A DNA stretch of 64,000 nt from Ceratorhiza oryzae-sativae (GCA_030998015.1 JARWMV010000235.1:992001-1056000); one strand, 5' to 3'. Counted from the stretch's first letter, positions 47,888-57,571 are shown. Notes: generated by a model from the sequence alone, not told the origin. Made by a program: numbers and translations.

Positions 47888-48442
47888 GTAGTCCTTGCTA
47901 TTAATTACATCCCTACACAACCAATACAAATGCATATATTTAACAATCTAGCCCATAGGTCCACCTTTGCCTCACCAGTGTTAGGCCTAAGTTGTTCAGG
48001 TTGTCAGCTCTGACAAAGTGGGTGTAAGTGAGCAGAATGAAGGTGGTACAGATACAAAAGGAACAGCATGACATAAGAGACAAAAATGAGAAAGAAATAT
48101 AAGAGATAGCCCAAGGGGCCAATAATTGGCAAGAGCAGAGCAGGACAAGCTGCAGGGAGGGTGGAATAGTGCATACATCTGCCAGGGGTGATATGGCATG
48201 TGCACAATACTGTTATGACCTGTCAAACGGACATAACAGAGTAACCAAATATTTTTATGGATTTATGGCATTTTTCCTAAGCAGAATGAGCCATAAACAA
48301 GGTCATGTGACCTTGGCACTTAACCAGTGCTTACAGTGGTTACCCTGAACTCGCTTGAGCATTTCTCTCCCTTGTTACTTGGAGCAAGGAGCGAGTTGCC
48401 ACGTGATCTTGGCACTTACAGCAGGATCATGTGACCTCAGCA

Positions 48443-48582
48443 TAAGGATGTGATGCTGATATTCTGGCATTCTGGCATTCTGGCATCAAGGGCAACTCAA
48501 TTACAGAAGCACTGATTTATAAGCTGATGTAATTGAGTTACCCTTGATGCCAGAATGCCAGAATATCAGCATCACATCCTTA
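48443..48582. mobile_element. hAT-like MITE, 140 bp, nearly palindromic (copy 1)
   Basis: Terminal inverted repeats start TAAGGATGTGATGCTGATAT and close with the complement ending CATCCTTA. The arms cover almost the whole element. Flanking 8-bp sites are CCTCAGCA (48435-48442) and CCTCAGTG (48583-48590), equal except at one former CpG. Copy 2 at 56802-56933 has a perfect 8-bp duplication. No transposase is encoded. Confidence 0.88.
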
Positions 48583-48707
48583 CCTCAGTGCTTACAGTGG
48601 TTACCCTGAACTCGCTCCAGCATTTCTCTCCATTGTTACTTGGAGTGAGGAGCAAGTTGTCACATGATCTCAGTGCTTATGGCAGGATCATGTGACCTCA
48701 GTGCTTA

Positions 48708-49084
48708 TGTCGACGACGACAAGTCAGGCAACAAGAAAAATAGTAAGGGAAATAAAAGAACTTGTATTCGACAAGAGGTCAAGTTCTTGAGGAGTCCTCT
48801 GCGAACTTGACCTGGTTTATATACATAGTACGAGCCACATCATAACAAACAAGTCCGTACAGTGAGTCACAACAGATAAGAGATAGAAGCAGTAGAAGCG
48901 ACTGCGGAACTGCAGAATTTCACATCAGAGTTGAAATACATCTCAGTTACTGGTCCGGAACATTCCCTGAGTCACATGACACGGATATACCACAAAAGGC
49001 AAGTATGTTTTGAAGATGATCTCATAAAATGTAGTAAATCAAGAAAATATTGTAGAGTGGATGTATGCGTGTCAGTTCGTGACA
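48708..49084 (-). repeat. 3' LTR of the gypsy element
   Basis: 377 bp, the same length as its partner. Element-strand features: TATATAAA promoter box, then the self-complementary 15-mer (48776-48790 on the plus strand) that also occurs at the primer-binding site. The pol stop codon (49072-49074) lies inside this LTR. Confidence 0.95.
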
Positions 49085-52000
49085 CTTCCCCCCTTCAAGG
49101 CACGGGGGTCCTGGGGTGCCTTTGGGTGCGACTTGACATAGTCAGTGATGAGTTCTGGTGTGTTCACCAGGTCGTCATAGGTTAACCATTGTCGCTCGTC
49201 ATAGCCGAGCCACTTGACATAGTATTCGAAGACGTTAGATCTTTTGTTGTATTGTGACTTTATGATCTGTTCCGCTTCGAACTCTTCTTCCCCTTCAGGA
49301 GTTACCACAGGTGGTGGTGGGGGAACCTGACGGCCATAGGGGTCGTCTTTATGTTTGGTCAGGAGTGAGACATGAAACACTGGGTGTATTTTCATGGTTA
49401 TTGGTAGGTCCAATTTGTAGGCATGTGTGCCATGTTGTGCTACCACCCTGAATGGTCCAACTCTTTTGTGGGCCAGTTTCCTGGAGGCCTGCTGTGTCCG
49501 TATGTTTTTGGTATCAAGCCAGACTTTGTCTCCAACCTTAATAGCTTCAGGAGTCCGATGCTTCTGGTCGTAGTATTCCTTGATCCTCTGGTTTGCTATT
49601 TCCAGGGCTGCCTTAAGTTTGTCGTGGCCCTTTTGGAGCCATTCTGCATGGTTGTCTGCTAAAGGAAGTTCTGGTTCCTCCCTGTCCCCGACTGCTAGCC
49701 TTGGGTGGAAACCGTAGTTTGCAAAGAATGGTGATTTGCCAGTTGAGGCGTTGACACCATTATTGTAGGCAAATTCAGCTAATGGTAGGAGCGAGACCCA
49801 GTCATCTTGTCTGTCTGATACATAGTGTCTGATGTACCCTTCCACTACTTGGTTGGCTTGTTCGGACTGGCCATCTGTCTGAGGGTGGTATGCTGTGGAG
49901 TAGGAGGGTTTTATATCCAGTCGTTTGTATAAGTGCCTTAAGAATTTGGATGCAAAGTTGGGGCCACGGTCTGAGATTGTTTTCCGTGGTAACCCATGGA
50001 GTTTCCATACATATGTTAGGAACAGGTTGGCGCAATCCATAGCACTGGCTTCCGATTGACATGGAATAAAGTGGACCATTTTTGTCAGACGGTTGACCAC
50101 TGTAAATATGGCATCAAATCCCTCTGACAGGGGTAGCCCGGTGATCAGATCGTAGGTAATTTCTTCCCAAGGTTTTTCTGGTGCAGGTATTGGGTTTAAA
50201 AGTCCTGGGGGAACTTGGTTGCTGTGCTTGTTCCTGATGCATGACTCGCAGTGTGTGACATATTCGTTGACTGATTTTTTCATTGATAACCACGTGTATT
50301 TGAGATTTAACAACTCATATGTTCTGAACTGTCCTGGGTGTCCTGCTGCTGGACTATTGTGACGGCTTTCAATGACCAGTCTGTGAAGTTCTTTATTATT
50401 TGGGACATAGATTCTGCCCTTGTGTCGTAAGAGTCCTTCATCCCATTCCCAATCTTTGACCTTCTCATTGTCATCTAGGGCTTTTAGCACTTTTGACAGG
50501 TGCTCATCCCCTGGGATAGCATCCCTAATGAGTTGTTCCAGGTCATGGTCTGGTGTGATTGCTTGTAACCACAGCGATTTTAATTCCAAAAATTGGTTTT
50601 GTGCAAGCAGAGCTTGGCTCTCACCCCCCTCTTTAGGGATGTGTCTTGACAGCCTAGAGAGTATGTCTGCCCGGCCATTCTTCGCCCCTTCAATATATAA
50701 AATCTTGAATTCGAACCTGGATAAGAACTCATGCCACCGTGTGACCCGACTGTTCAGTGGCCAATTTGTCTTCCAATACTCCAAATTCTTGTGGTCACAA
50801 ACAATGTTTACTGGGTGTTCGGCCCCTTCTAGCAAATGACGCCAGTGTTTAAGGGCCTTGATAATTGCCAGCATTTCTTTGTTGTAGATATTGTAGTTTC
50901 TTTCTGCTGGGACCATTGCCTTGGAGTAATAGGAAATTGGGTGGAGCATTCCGTCCTCTCCATATTGCAATAATACAGCGCCTGTGGCATAGCCTGAGGC
51001 GTCCGTTTCCAAAATGAATGGTTTGTTGGGCTCTGGCTGAATTAGGAGGGGGGCTTCTTTTAGTTTTTGCTTCAGCAGATTCCATGCTTGATCCCTTTCT
51101 TCTGTCCATTCCCATTTTACATCCTTCTTGACAAGTTCATAAAGACATCTTGTGATTTTCGAAAAGTCTTTTATGAAGTGCCTTAGCCAATTTGCAAACC
51201 CCAACCCTTCCAGGACTTCAGTTGGGTTGGTAGGGGTTGGCCATTCAACAGCCTTTTCAACCTTGGCTGGGTCTACTTTAATTCCCTGGGGAGTCACTAC
51301 TATTCCCAGGTAATCGACTTCAGTGACATCGAAAACACATTTCTCCAAGGTGCAATATAAGCCAGCTTTTTGAAGGCGACGTAAGACTTCCTTGACATGT
51401 TCATCATGTTCTTCCTGGTTTTTGGAGAATACTAATATGTCATCCATATAGATTACCACATAAATGCCCTCGATGTCTTGGAACTCTTCCCGGATCATGG
51501 CCATGAAGGTTCCTGGTGCGTTCTTTTGACCAAATTGCATGACTAAGGGCTCGTACAGCCCATATTTGGTCTTAAAAGCTGCTTTCCATTCATCCCCTTC
51601 CCGAATTCATATGAGGTTGAAGCCCCACTTTAGATCGAACTTGGTGAATATCTTTGCCCCACGCAGAGTCTCCACTATATCATTGATGTGTGGGAGTGGA
51701 TACACATTAGAGACTGTCATTTCGTTTAGTCAACGGTAGTCGATGCACATGCGCAACTTCCCATTCTTCTTTTTGACAAATATGACTGGTGATGCCATTG
51801 GTGACCTTGAGGGTCTGATATGCCCTGCTTTCAGTTGGCGATCCAAGGTTTTGCGCAATTCTGCATCTTCCTTGACACCCACACTATATATGGGCCCATG
51901 CCTTGGCTTGGCATCTGGTTTTAAATCTATTTCCATATCCCACTTTCTATGGGGTGGTAGTGGTTGGACGTCGTCTTCTTCAGCGAATATTTTCTGGAAT

Positions 52001-52578
52001 TCTTTATATTTTGTTGGGAGGGAGTCTAGGGAGTCCAGCTGAAGCTCCTTAGGTTCATTTGCACGCATGTGCAAGGGTTTTGTGATGCAATGCTTCAAGC
52101 ATATTGGCGAGTTGAACTTCATGTCTTTTCCCTCCCAATCAATGCTGGGGTTATGGAATTTGAGCCATGACATGCCCAGGACTAAATCATTTTTGCCAAC
52201 ATTCACGACATAGGCACTGAGGATTTCTCGGTGCTCTTGAATGCACAGCTCAAAGGTGCAGTAATGGGTCACAGATCCAGAGTCTATCTCCCTTCCATCG
52301 ATTACCCTCAGTTTCTTGGGTGTTTTTAGGGCAATGGTGGGAATACGGTATTGTTTAACCAAATCTTCATGTATAAATACAGACGTGGCCCCTGAGTCGA
52401 TCATGGCCCATCTGTTGAATTTTTTCATGTTATATGCAGACTTGTGTTCGGGGGTTATGTGCAGAGGAAATGCATGAAAGAAAAACTGTAGTTGTGATTG
52501 GTTTCCTAACAACATACATTCCATTTCCATATTTTTATTTTCATTATGCGCTTTTTGTAACATAGTGCCCAAGACCAC
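49072..52578 (-). pseudogene. pol: Retrotransposon pol (protease, RT, RNase H, integrase, chromodomain), broken by two TGA codons
   Basis: Single frame with stops at 51730-51732 and 51607-51609. Protease: Asp-Ser-Gly motif in WAMIDSGATSVFIHEDL. RT: MASPVIFVKKKNGKLRMCID before the first stop, then MQFGQKNAPGTFM and the active site VVIYMDDILVFSKN. RNase H: LETDASGYATGAVLLQYG and NIYNKEMLAIIKALKHWR. Integrase: zinc region HNSPAAGHPGQ...HCESCIRNKHS, then the DDE core in TYDLITGLP, ISDRGPNF and QTDGQSEQANQ, and a GPF module (KRVGPFRVVAQHGTHAYKLD). C-terminus: a chromodomain (VFEYYVKWLGYDERQWLTYD) that usually guides integration to marked chromatin. The protein reads through the polypurine tract and ends in the LTR. 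The frame opens upstream of 52578 and overlaps the end of gag. Confidence 0.95.
49085..49096 (-). other. Polypurine tract next to the 3' LTR
   Basis: Element strand GAAGGGGGGAAG directly touches the LTR start TGTCACG. This is the usual primer site for plus-strand DNA synthesis, and it is also translated as the tail of pol. Confidence 0.85.
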
Positions 52579-52598
52579 CCCCCTGGCACGGTTTGAGC

Positions 52599-53990
52599 TT
52601 ATTCTTTTACCGACTTGTCGTCGGTCGTTTCTACATCCTCAACTACTGCCTCGTACCTGGACATCTTGGCTGAAGGGCATTTGGCAGCAATGTGGCCGCG
52701 CCCTCCACAGTTGCAGCAGGTGTTGGTACCCTTCCCTTTTCCTGCGCTATCCAGATCCATTGCGTCTGGGTCCTTTGCCTTGGGGGCCACTGGCGGATGG
52801 TTATCCTTCTTTATGTCCTTGAAGGATTCTTGTATGTTGGCATTACTGCCATCGTAACGGACGGTTGGAACAGTGAAGCCCTTTGCATTGGGGCCAATGG
52901 CTACAATTTGACCTTTTACAGCCCTGCCATCTTTAATCTTGTATATGCGTTCCCCATTCTTGAATTTCTCCTTTTGGGGAGCGCTTTGGGGGTTATTGGT
53001 GGGCCTGCTAGTCGAAGCATTGTTGCTGCTGGACTTATTACCCCCATGAGATGTCCTCCTGCTACCAAAGGAAATGAGGTGACAGTCAATTTCCAGGGCC
53101 CGCTGTGTGAGCTGGGCGAATGTCTTTGTGTGGGGATCATAGTTTTGGGCCACCATGCTATCTGTTATGTCTGACGACAGACCGTCATAGAACTGATCAC
53201 GCATGGCGGCATCGTTGTAGTTGAGGCCTGTGGAGTATAAATTGAATAGGGTGAGGTAGTCCTGAACTGTCTTGGATTGTTTCAACTTCTGCCACTTGTT
53301 GTGGTTATTTTCGGTGCAGTTCAGATCCCCATATCGGGTAGTAAATTCTTGCCAGAATAAATTGGCATCGTGAAGCCAGGGGATCGCAGTTCCAGGGTTG
53401 AGAATTTCAAATTCTTCATACGAGTTAACCCATTCAGCTGCTGACCCTTCGAGATATGAGGTGATAAAGGTGACCACTTGGTCAGCCGAGTGCCCACTCA
53501 TGTTTGTATTGATATATTGGGCACATGCGATTCTGAATGAGATGGTGTCTTCCCGTTTTGTACCATCAAATTTTTGAGGGGCAGCCATCTTAACCTTTGC
53601 AGTCGACCCTCCAGAAGGAGCAGGTGCTGTTGGTTGTGGTTGGACTGTACCAGTGGGGGCTAGTACTTGGGCAGCGCCTGAGCCACCCGTGGAGGTGTTG
53701 ATTTGCGCTTCAATGCGCGTGATAGTAGTTTGGAGAATGGCCAACATTCCCACTAGGTTGTTGACATTGGTGGCTAGTCCGGCCACATCCGCATCTATTT
53801 TTGTCTGATTTGTGGTAAGTTTGGCCTTGAGTGAATCTGTGTAGGTTTTATTATTGTGTTCGACATCCCCAATATCATTTTGGAGATTATTGGTTCGCTC
53901 TCGCAGTTCGTCCATTGATTGAAGCATATAGATGACCTTATCTTCATCAGACATATTCGCCCAAGCAGGGGCAGGGGTTGGCAATGCCAT
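52599..53990 (-). CDS. gag: Retrotransposon gag
   Basis: 463 codons, intact. Starts MALPTPAPAWANMSDEDKVI. A helical region and an Ala/Pro/Gln-rich linker follow, then the gypsy-type capsid core (KMAAPQKFDGTKREDTISFR, VVTFITSYLEGSAAEWVNSY, HNKWQKLKQSKTVQDYLTLF, LNYNDAAMRDQFYDGL). Near the C-terminus lies one CCHC zinc knuckle, CCNCGGRGHIAAKC, for RNA packaging. It ends SVKE at TAA 52599-52601. Pol lies in the -1 frame and overlaps this end. A second, unrelated-looking gag relic with a similar KFDG-SFR core lies at 58462-59722. Confidence 0.95.
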   Translation of the reverse strand: MALPTPAPAWANMSDEDKVIYMLQSMDELRERTNNLQNDIGDVEHNNKTYTDSLKAKLTTNQTKIDADVAGLATNVNNLVGMLAILQTTITRIEAQINTSTGGSGAAQVLAPTGTVQPQPTAPAPSGGSTAKVKMAAPQKFDGTKREDTISFRIACAQYINTNMSGHSADQVVTFITSYLEGSAAEWVNSYEEFEILNPGTAIPWLHDANLFWQEFTTRYGDLNCTENNHNKWQKLKQSKTVQDYLTLFNLYSTGLNYNDAAMRDQFYDGLSSDITDSMVAQNYDPHTKTFAQLTQRALEIDCHLISFGSRRTSHGGNKSSSNNASTSRPTNNPQSAPQKEKFKNGERIYKIKDGRAVKGQIVAIGPNAKGFTVPTVRYDGSNANIQESFKDIKKDNHPPVAPKAKDPDAMDLDSAGKGKGTNTCCNCGGRGHIAAKCPSAKMSRYEAVVEDVETTDDKSVKE

Positions 53991-54440
53991 TTCAGAAGGG
54001 ACTCGAGTAGATTTTTAAAGGCGACGGAGACGGTAAGGAAGTACAGGGAATTGAGAGTTGTTTTGATAATAACAGATTTCTGTCCCCCTCACAAGTCTAT
54101 AAGTTTCAAAGTTCTCGATTCCCGCAAACCTCAACCAAGTATCGTCCAAGTCCCAGCTTTTGGTGTCCTGGCAACGATATGGACACTCCACCCTCTTTAG
54201 TTTAATTTGGTCCTGAAGGAGTGCTTCCTTGGGAAGGATTGATTTGGGCTGCCGGAAGGGGTGCTTCTTCCTGAATTGGTGAGCTTGTGCCACTTAGAAA
54301 GGTGGGGTGAGGGAGGTCTGACAGCGTTGAGAAGACAGGGAAGGCATACTCATGGGGTTCAATTGTTTCTCGGACTATTGCTTCTAGTCTGAGATGGTCT
54401 TGGAGGAGGGATAGGTAGTCCTCCTGGTGTTCGTGCAAAC
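53991..54440 (-). pseudogene. Coiled leader frame between Cys-rich frame and gag
   Basis: A frame that reads PNKPLSPSRVPLSAKSAIGQ from about 54741 meets a TGA near 54522. It continues WNKYEETREKLHKAKAHCAY, LTKRLHEHQEDYLSLLQDHL and VRETIEPHEYAFPVFSTLSD, ending at 54202. It has helical, charged composition. It may once have been a pre-gag protein or the N-terminal part of one; the rest up to gag looks non-coding. Confidence 0.4.
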
Positions 54441-54589
54441 GCTTGGTTAAGTATGCGCAATGGGCCTTGGCTTTGTGAAGTTTTTCACGGGTTTCTTCGT
54501 ACTTATTCCAGTAATATCAGTACCTGTCTTGGAAATTTTCAATAGTGTTTAGCAGGTGACGGAGAAGCTGTTGGCCAAGGTTCTCCAGC

Positions 54590-54955
54590 TTATGGCTGGT
54601 TGCGGGGGATGGTGTAATAGTAGAGGAATTTGTCCTTCTTAGGACAATAGGGGCAGCGTGCTGGGAAAGTGGCTCCGTTTGCCCGATGGCAGATTTTGCA
54701 CTCAGGGGCACCCGGCTCGGTGACAAAGGCTTGTTGGGCATGTCCGACTTTCTGGGGGCGGACCTTGATGATTACTACTCAGTTGAAATCGATGTGCCCG
54801 GCTTCTTCAAGGATGCTTTCGACCGAGTTGAGGGTGAAGCAGTGGATCGACAAGTGTCTGAACCACCCACACAGATGGCAGCGCTGGTCTTCTGTAAAAG
54901 GTTGTGCCACTTGAGGGCTGTGCGTTCTGTCAGAGACGTACTCGAGCAAGAGTGA
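54590..54955 (-). pseudogene. Cys-rich reading frame upstream of gag
   Basis: Minus-strand frame: LLLEYVSDRTHSPQVAQPF, then QRCHLCGWFRHLSIHCFTLN, SVESILEEAGHIDFN, a TGA, then VVIIKVRPQKVGHAQQAF, PECKICHRANGATFPARCPY and CPKKDKFLYYYTIP, stop 54590-54592. Two zinc-type modules are visible: Cys-x2-Cys with a trailing His/Cys, and a paired Cys-x2-Cys. The single TGA could be a decayed CGA or TGG. There is no start codon I can fix. Standard gypsy elements have no such frame, so this may be an extra protein of this family or a captured fragment. Confidence 0.45.
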
Positions 54956-55261
54956 AAATAAAAGGAAAAAATAGACCCTCTCCTGAGTCTATTGGAATAG
55001 GAAGGTGACCTCTGTTGCTCAGCTACTTAAGGGCAATGAGCGACCCCACCTCTTGTTGACGAAAGAGATTAGAGAACCGAAGCTTGTTACAACATGTGAG
55101 GGACCTGGCTATGCAAGGTTTCACAGAGGTGTGTATAGGGCAACAATGTCTTGTGGCTGTGGATAGGTGGAGTGGGATTGGGGAAGGCAACAAGGAGTTA
55201 TCTCGAGATGATGCCGACGGCGTTCCAGATGTATCCCAGACGACACTGAGACTTACGATTG

Positions 55262-55276
55262 TCAAGAACTTGACCT
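55262..55276 (-). promoter_or_regulatory. Primer-binding site, complementary to the element's own LTR
   Basis: Two bases inside the 5' LTR edge, the element strand reads AGGTCAAGTTCTTGA. Its exact complement occurs in the LTR at 55347-55361, starting 33 nt after the first base of the TATATAAA box (55387-55394), that is at the expected transcript 5' end. This layout fits self-priming rather than tRNA priming. Confidence 0.7.
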
Positions 55277-55278
55277 GA

Positions 55279-55655
55279 TGTTGGCGACGACAAGTCAGGC
55301 AACAAGAAAAATAGTAAGGGAAATAAAAGAACTTGTATTCGACGAGAGGTCAAGTTCTTGAGGAGTCCTCTGCAAACTTGACCTGGTTTATATACATAGT
55401 ATGAGCCACATCATAACAAACAAGTCCGTACAGTGAGTCACGACAGATAAGAGATAGAAGCAGTAGAAGCAACTGCAGAACTGTGGAATTTCACATCAGA
55501 GTTGAAATACATCTCGGTTACCGGTCCGGAACATTCCCTGAGTCACATGACACAGATATACCACAAAAGGCAAGTATGTTTTGAAGATGATCTCATAAAA
55601 TGTAGTAAATCGAGAAAATATTGTAGAGTGGATGTATGCGTGTCAGTTTGTGACA
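55279..55655 (-). repeat. 5' LTR of the gypsy element
   Basis: 377 bp, ends TGT...ACA. Differs from the 3' LTR almost only by C/T or G/A changes at CpG. Contains the promoter box (55387-55394 on the element strand) and the self-priming complement (55347-55361). Confidence 0.95.
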
Positions 55656-55980
55656 GCTTACCCCTTGGACCTCACATGGCTCTATAAGATTTGGAGCTGC
55701 ACAAACTTAAGATAAACAATTACCTAAACCATAGTACTGTACATAACCTACACCTACTGCAGATTGTGCTTAGATAATACATCTGCAGCCACCACAGCCA
55801 TAGGCATATATAAGAAGGATAAAGCAAGACTGGACACCTCAGCTTGCTTTATCTCGTCAACCACCATAGACCATAGCAAACACTGTAACTAGAACACTCA
55901 ATACATACCACATAACATCAAACTGTCAACGCAGCCACTACTTAAGTGCTTTGCAAGGAAGCATCCAGAGGGTCACAACA

Positions 55981-56579
55981 AATACCTCTTACAATGTTTG
56001 GGAACAAGCTTGGGCTGGTTGTTGTGAGTGAGGGCAAAGGGCAGAGCAAGTACAAGTGAGGGAGTGTGTGCATCAGGAAAAATGGATTTTTTATAAATCA
56101 GGATTTCACAAATTATAGCAAATTTCTGGAAAATTTTGAAATCCATTCTTTATAAACTTGCATGTCTCCTGGAAGGCACTTTGGAGATGTGTTGGGGGAA
56201 TTTCAAATGGGTTTATAGCTATAATCCTGGTTTATTTACTACAATTGCCTATAATTAACACCTCACTACAGTTTATTATAGGTGACAAAAGGGGGGACAG
56301 CAATTCTTGCAACTGGTTTATACATGATCATTTCATGTGATTTACAATAATAATTCAGGAGGGTTTTTCCTGATGTGGAGGTGGCTAAGCACTGAGCAGT
56401 TGGGTGTTAGAGCCATGTGGCTGGTTGTAACACTTGGGTCCTTGTGACATAAAGATGTTGTGCTGGAATCCTGCTTGCTGGAATTCCAGCTACTGCAGGA
56501 AATATTTCTGGCAATTTCTGGCAATGCCAGTGCTAGCAAAGTGCCAGCAGTGTCAAGACCCCTCTGTCTCCTTGTCTCT
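55981..56579. other. CpG-poor repeat-derived sequence
   Basis: Low-CpG sequence outside the nested LTR. No ends, duplications or coding parts could be defined. Confidence 0.4.
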
Positions 56580-57186
56580 GTTGATGGCCTGAGGTAAAAC
56601 CACAACACCTAAAGGTGGATGCACAGTGAAGAGAAGGGGTGTGATGACATGCAGAGAGGTATAGAGGGGCACCTGACCTAAAGAGGTCTGGGCAGTGACT
56701 ATGTGGCTTGGTGACCAACACAGGTAGAGGGGATGTTCAACAGGAGGTCAAGTTCTGGGGTTTAAGGCTGCCAGACTCTCCCTTTATATATTCATACTGG
56801 ATAAGGATGTGATGCTGATATTCTGGCATTCTGGCATCAAGGGTAACTCAATTGCATCAGCTTATAAATCAGTGCTTCTACAATTCAGTTACCCTTGATG
56901 CCAGAATGCCAGAATATCAGCATCACATCCTTAATACTGGATGTCAGAGCCTACAACCTGAACAATAAAGCCAAACATGGGTGTGGTGAAGGTAGACCTA
57001 TGGGCTTGATGGCCTGAGGTCAAACTGCAATGCCTAAGGGTGGACATGCAGTGAAGGGAAGGGGTGCAACAATGTGTGGGAGAGTATAGAGGTGCACTTG
57101 TCCTAAAGAGGACTGGGCAGGAACTGTTAGGCTTGCTGACCACACAGGTAGAAGGGGTTGTTCAACAGGAGGTTGAGTTCTGAGGC
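56580..57186 (-). repeat. Two broken minus-strand copies of the 510-bp LTR
   Basis: 56580-56801 carries the CATGAATATATAAAGGG-type promoter region in reverse, up to the MITE. The part after the MITE begins TGTCAGAGCCTACAACCTGA (56942) and repeats the LTR end again up to 57186. Both are CpG-free. The MITE separates them, with duplication ATACTGGA. Confidence 0.75.
56802..56933. mobile_element. hAT-like MITE, 132 bp (copy 2), target duplication ATACTGGA
   Basis: Same inverted ends as copy 1 (TAAGGATGTGATGCTGATAT ... CATCCTTA) with a perfect 8-bp duplication ATACTGGA at 56794-56801 and 56934-56941. An 8-bp duplication is typical of hAT transposases. It encodes nothing itself. Confidence 0.9.
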
Positions 57187-57571
57187 TTAAGTGTCAGAGC
57201 TGACAACCTGAACAATGACACCTAACACTTGTGAGGCTAAGGCAGACCTATAGGCTATAATGGCCAAAGGTCAAACTGCAATGTCTAAGGGTGGATGTGC
57301 AGTGAAGGGAAGGGGTGTGATGACACACAGAGGTTGATAAGAAGTGCACTTGACCTGAAGAGGTCTGGGCAAGGACTGCTAGGCTTGGTGACAACACAGG
57401 TAGAGGGGATATCAACAGGAGGTCAAGTTCTGAGGCTTAAGGCTCTCAGACTCTCCCTTATATATTCATAAAGAGGCAGTACATATGAAATACAAAATCA
57501 TACAATCTATGAAAGTGGTGCCATGTCAACAGAATATTCTGGAATACATCAACAGTGGTCAACAACAGCAA
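57187..57571 (-). repeat. Minus-strand LTR copy, arm 1 of a large inverted repeat
   Basis: Begins TGTCAGAGCTGACAACCTGA, the reverse of the LTR end, and runs to CATCAACAGTGGTCAACAAC. It is then followed at once by a plus-strand copy of the same LTR. Truncated before the LTR start. Confidence 0.85.

Larger units (their letters stand above)
48708..55655 (-). mobile_element. Complete Ty3/gypsy LTR retrotransposon (chromovirus), 6,948 bp
   Basis: Two 377-bp LTRs (48708-49084 and 55279-55655), each TGT...ACA, are bordered by the perfect target duplication GCTTA (48703-48707 and 55656-55660). Read on the minus strand the order is 5' LTR, primer-binding site, a Cys-rich leader frame, gag, pol (protease, reverse transcriptase, RNase H, integrase, chromodomain), polypurine tract, 3' LTR. 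Integrase follows RNase H, the Ty3 order. Pol has two stop codons, so the copy cannot move by itself. LTRs differ at about 15 positions by my manual alignment. Confidence 0.96.
48211..55980. mobile_element. Older solo LTR split by two later insertions, target duplication AATAC
   Basis: Left end TGTTATGACCTGTC at 48211 is preceded by AATAC (48206-48210). Right end GGTCACAACA at 55971-55980 is followed by AATAC (55981-55985). A second, inverted copy at 58762-59541 confirms the ends. Inside lie a 140-bp MITE (48443-48582) and the complete gypsy element (48708-55655). Without these and their target duplications the LTR is about 669 bp; the other copy is 780 bp because it has one more 113-bp internal unit. 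Confidence 0.9.
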
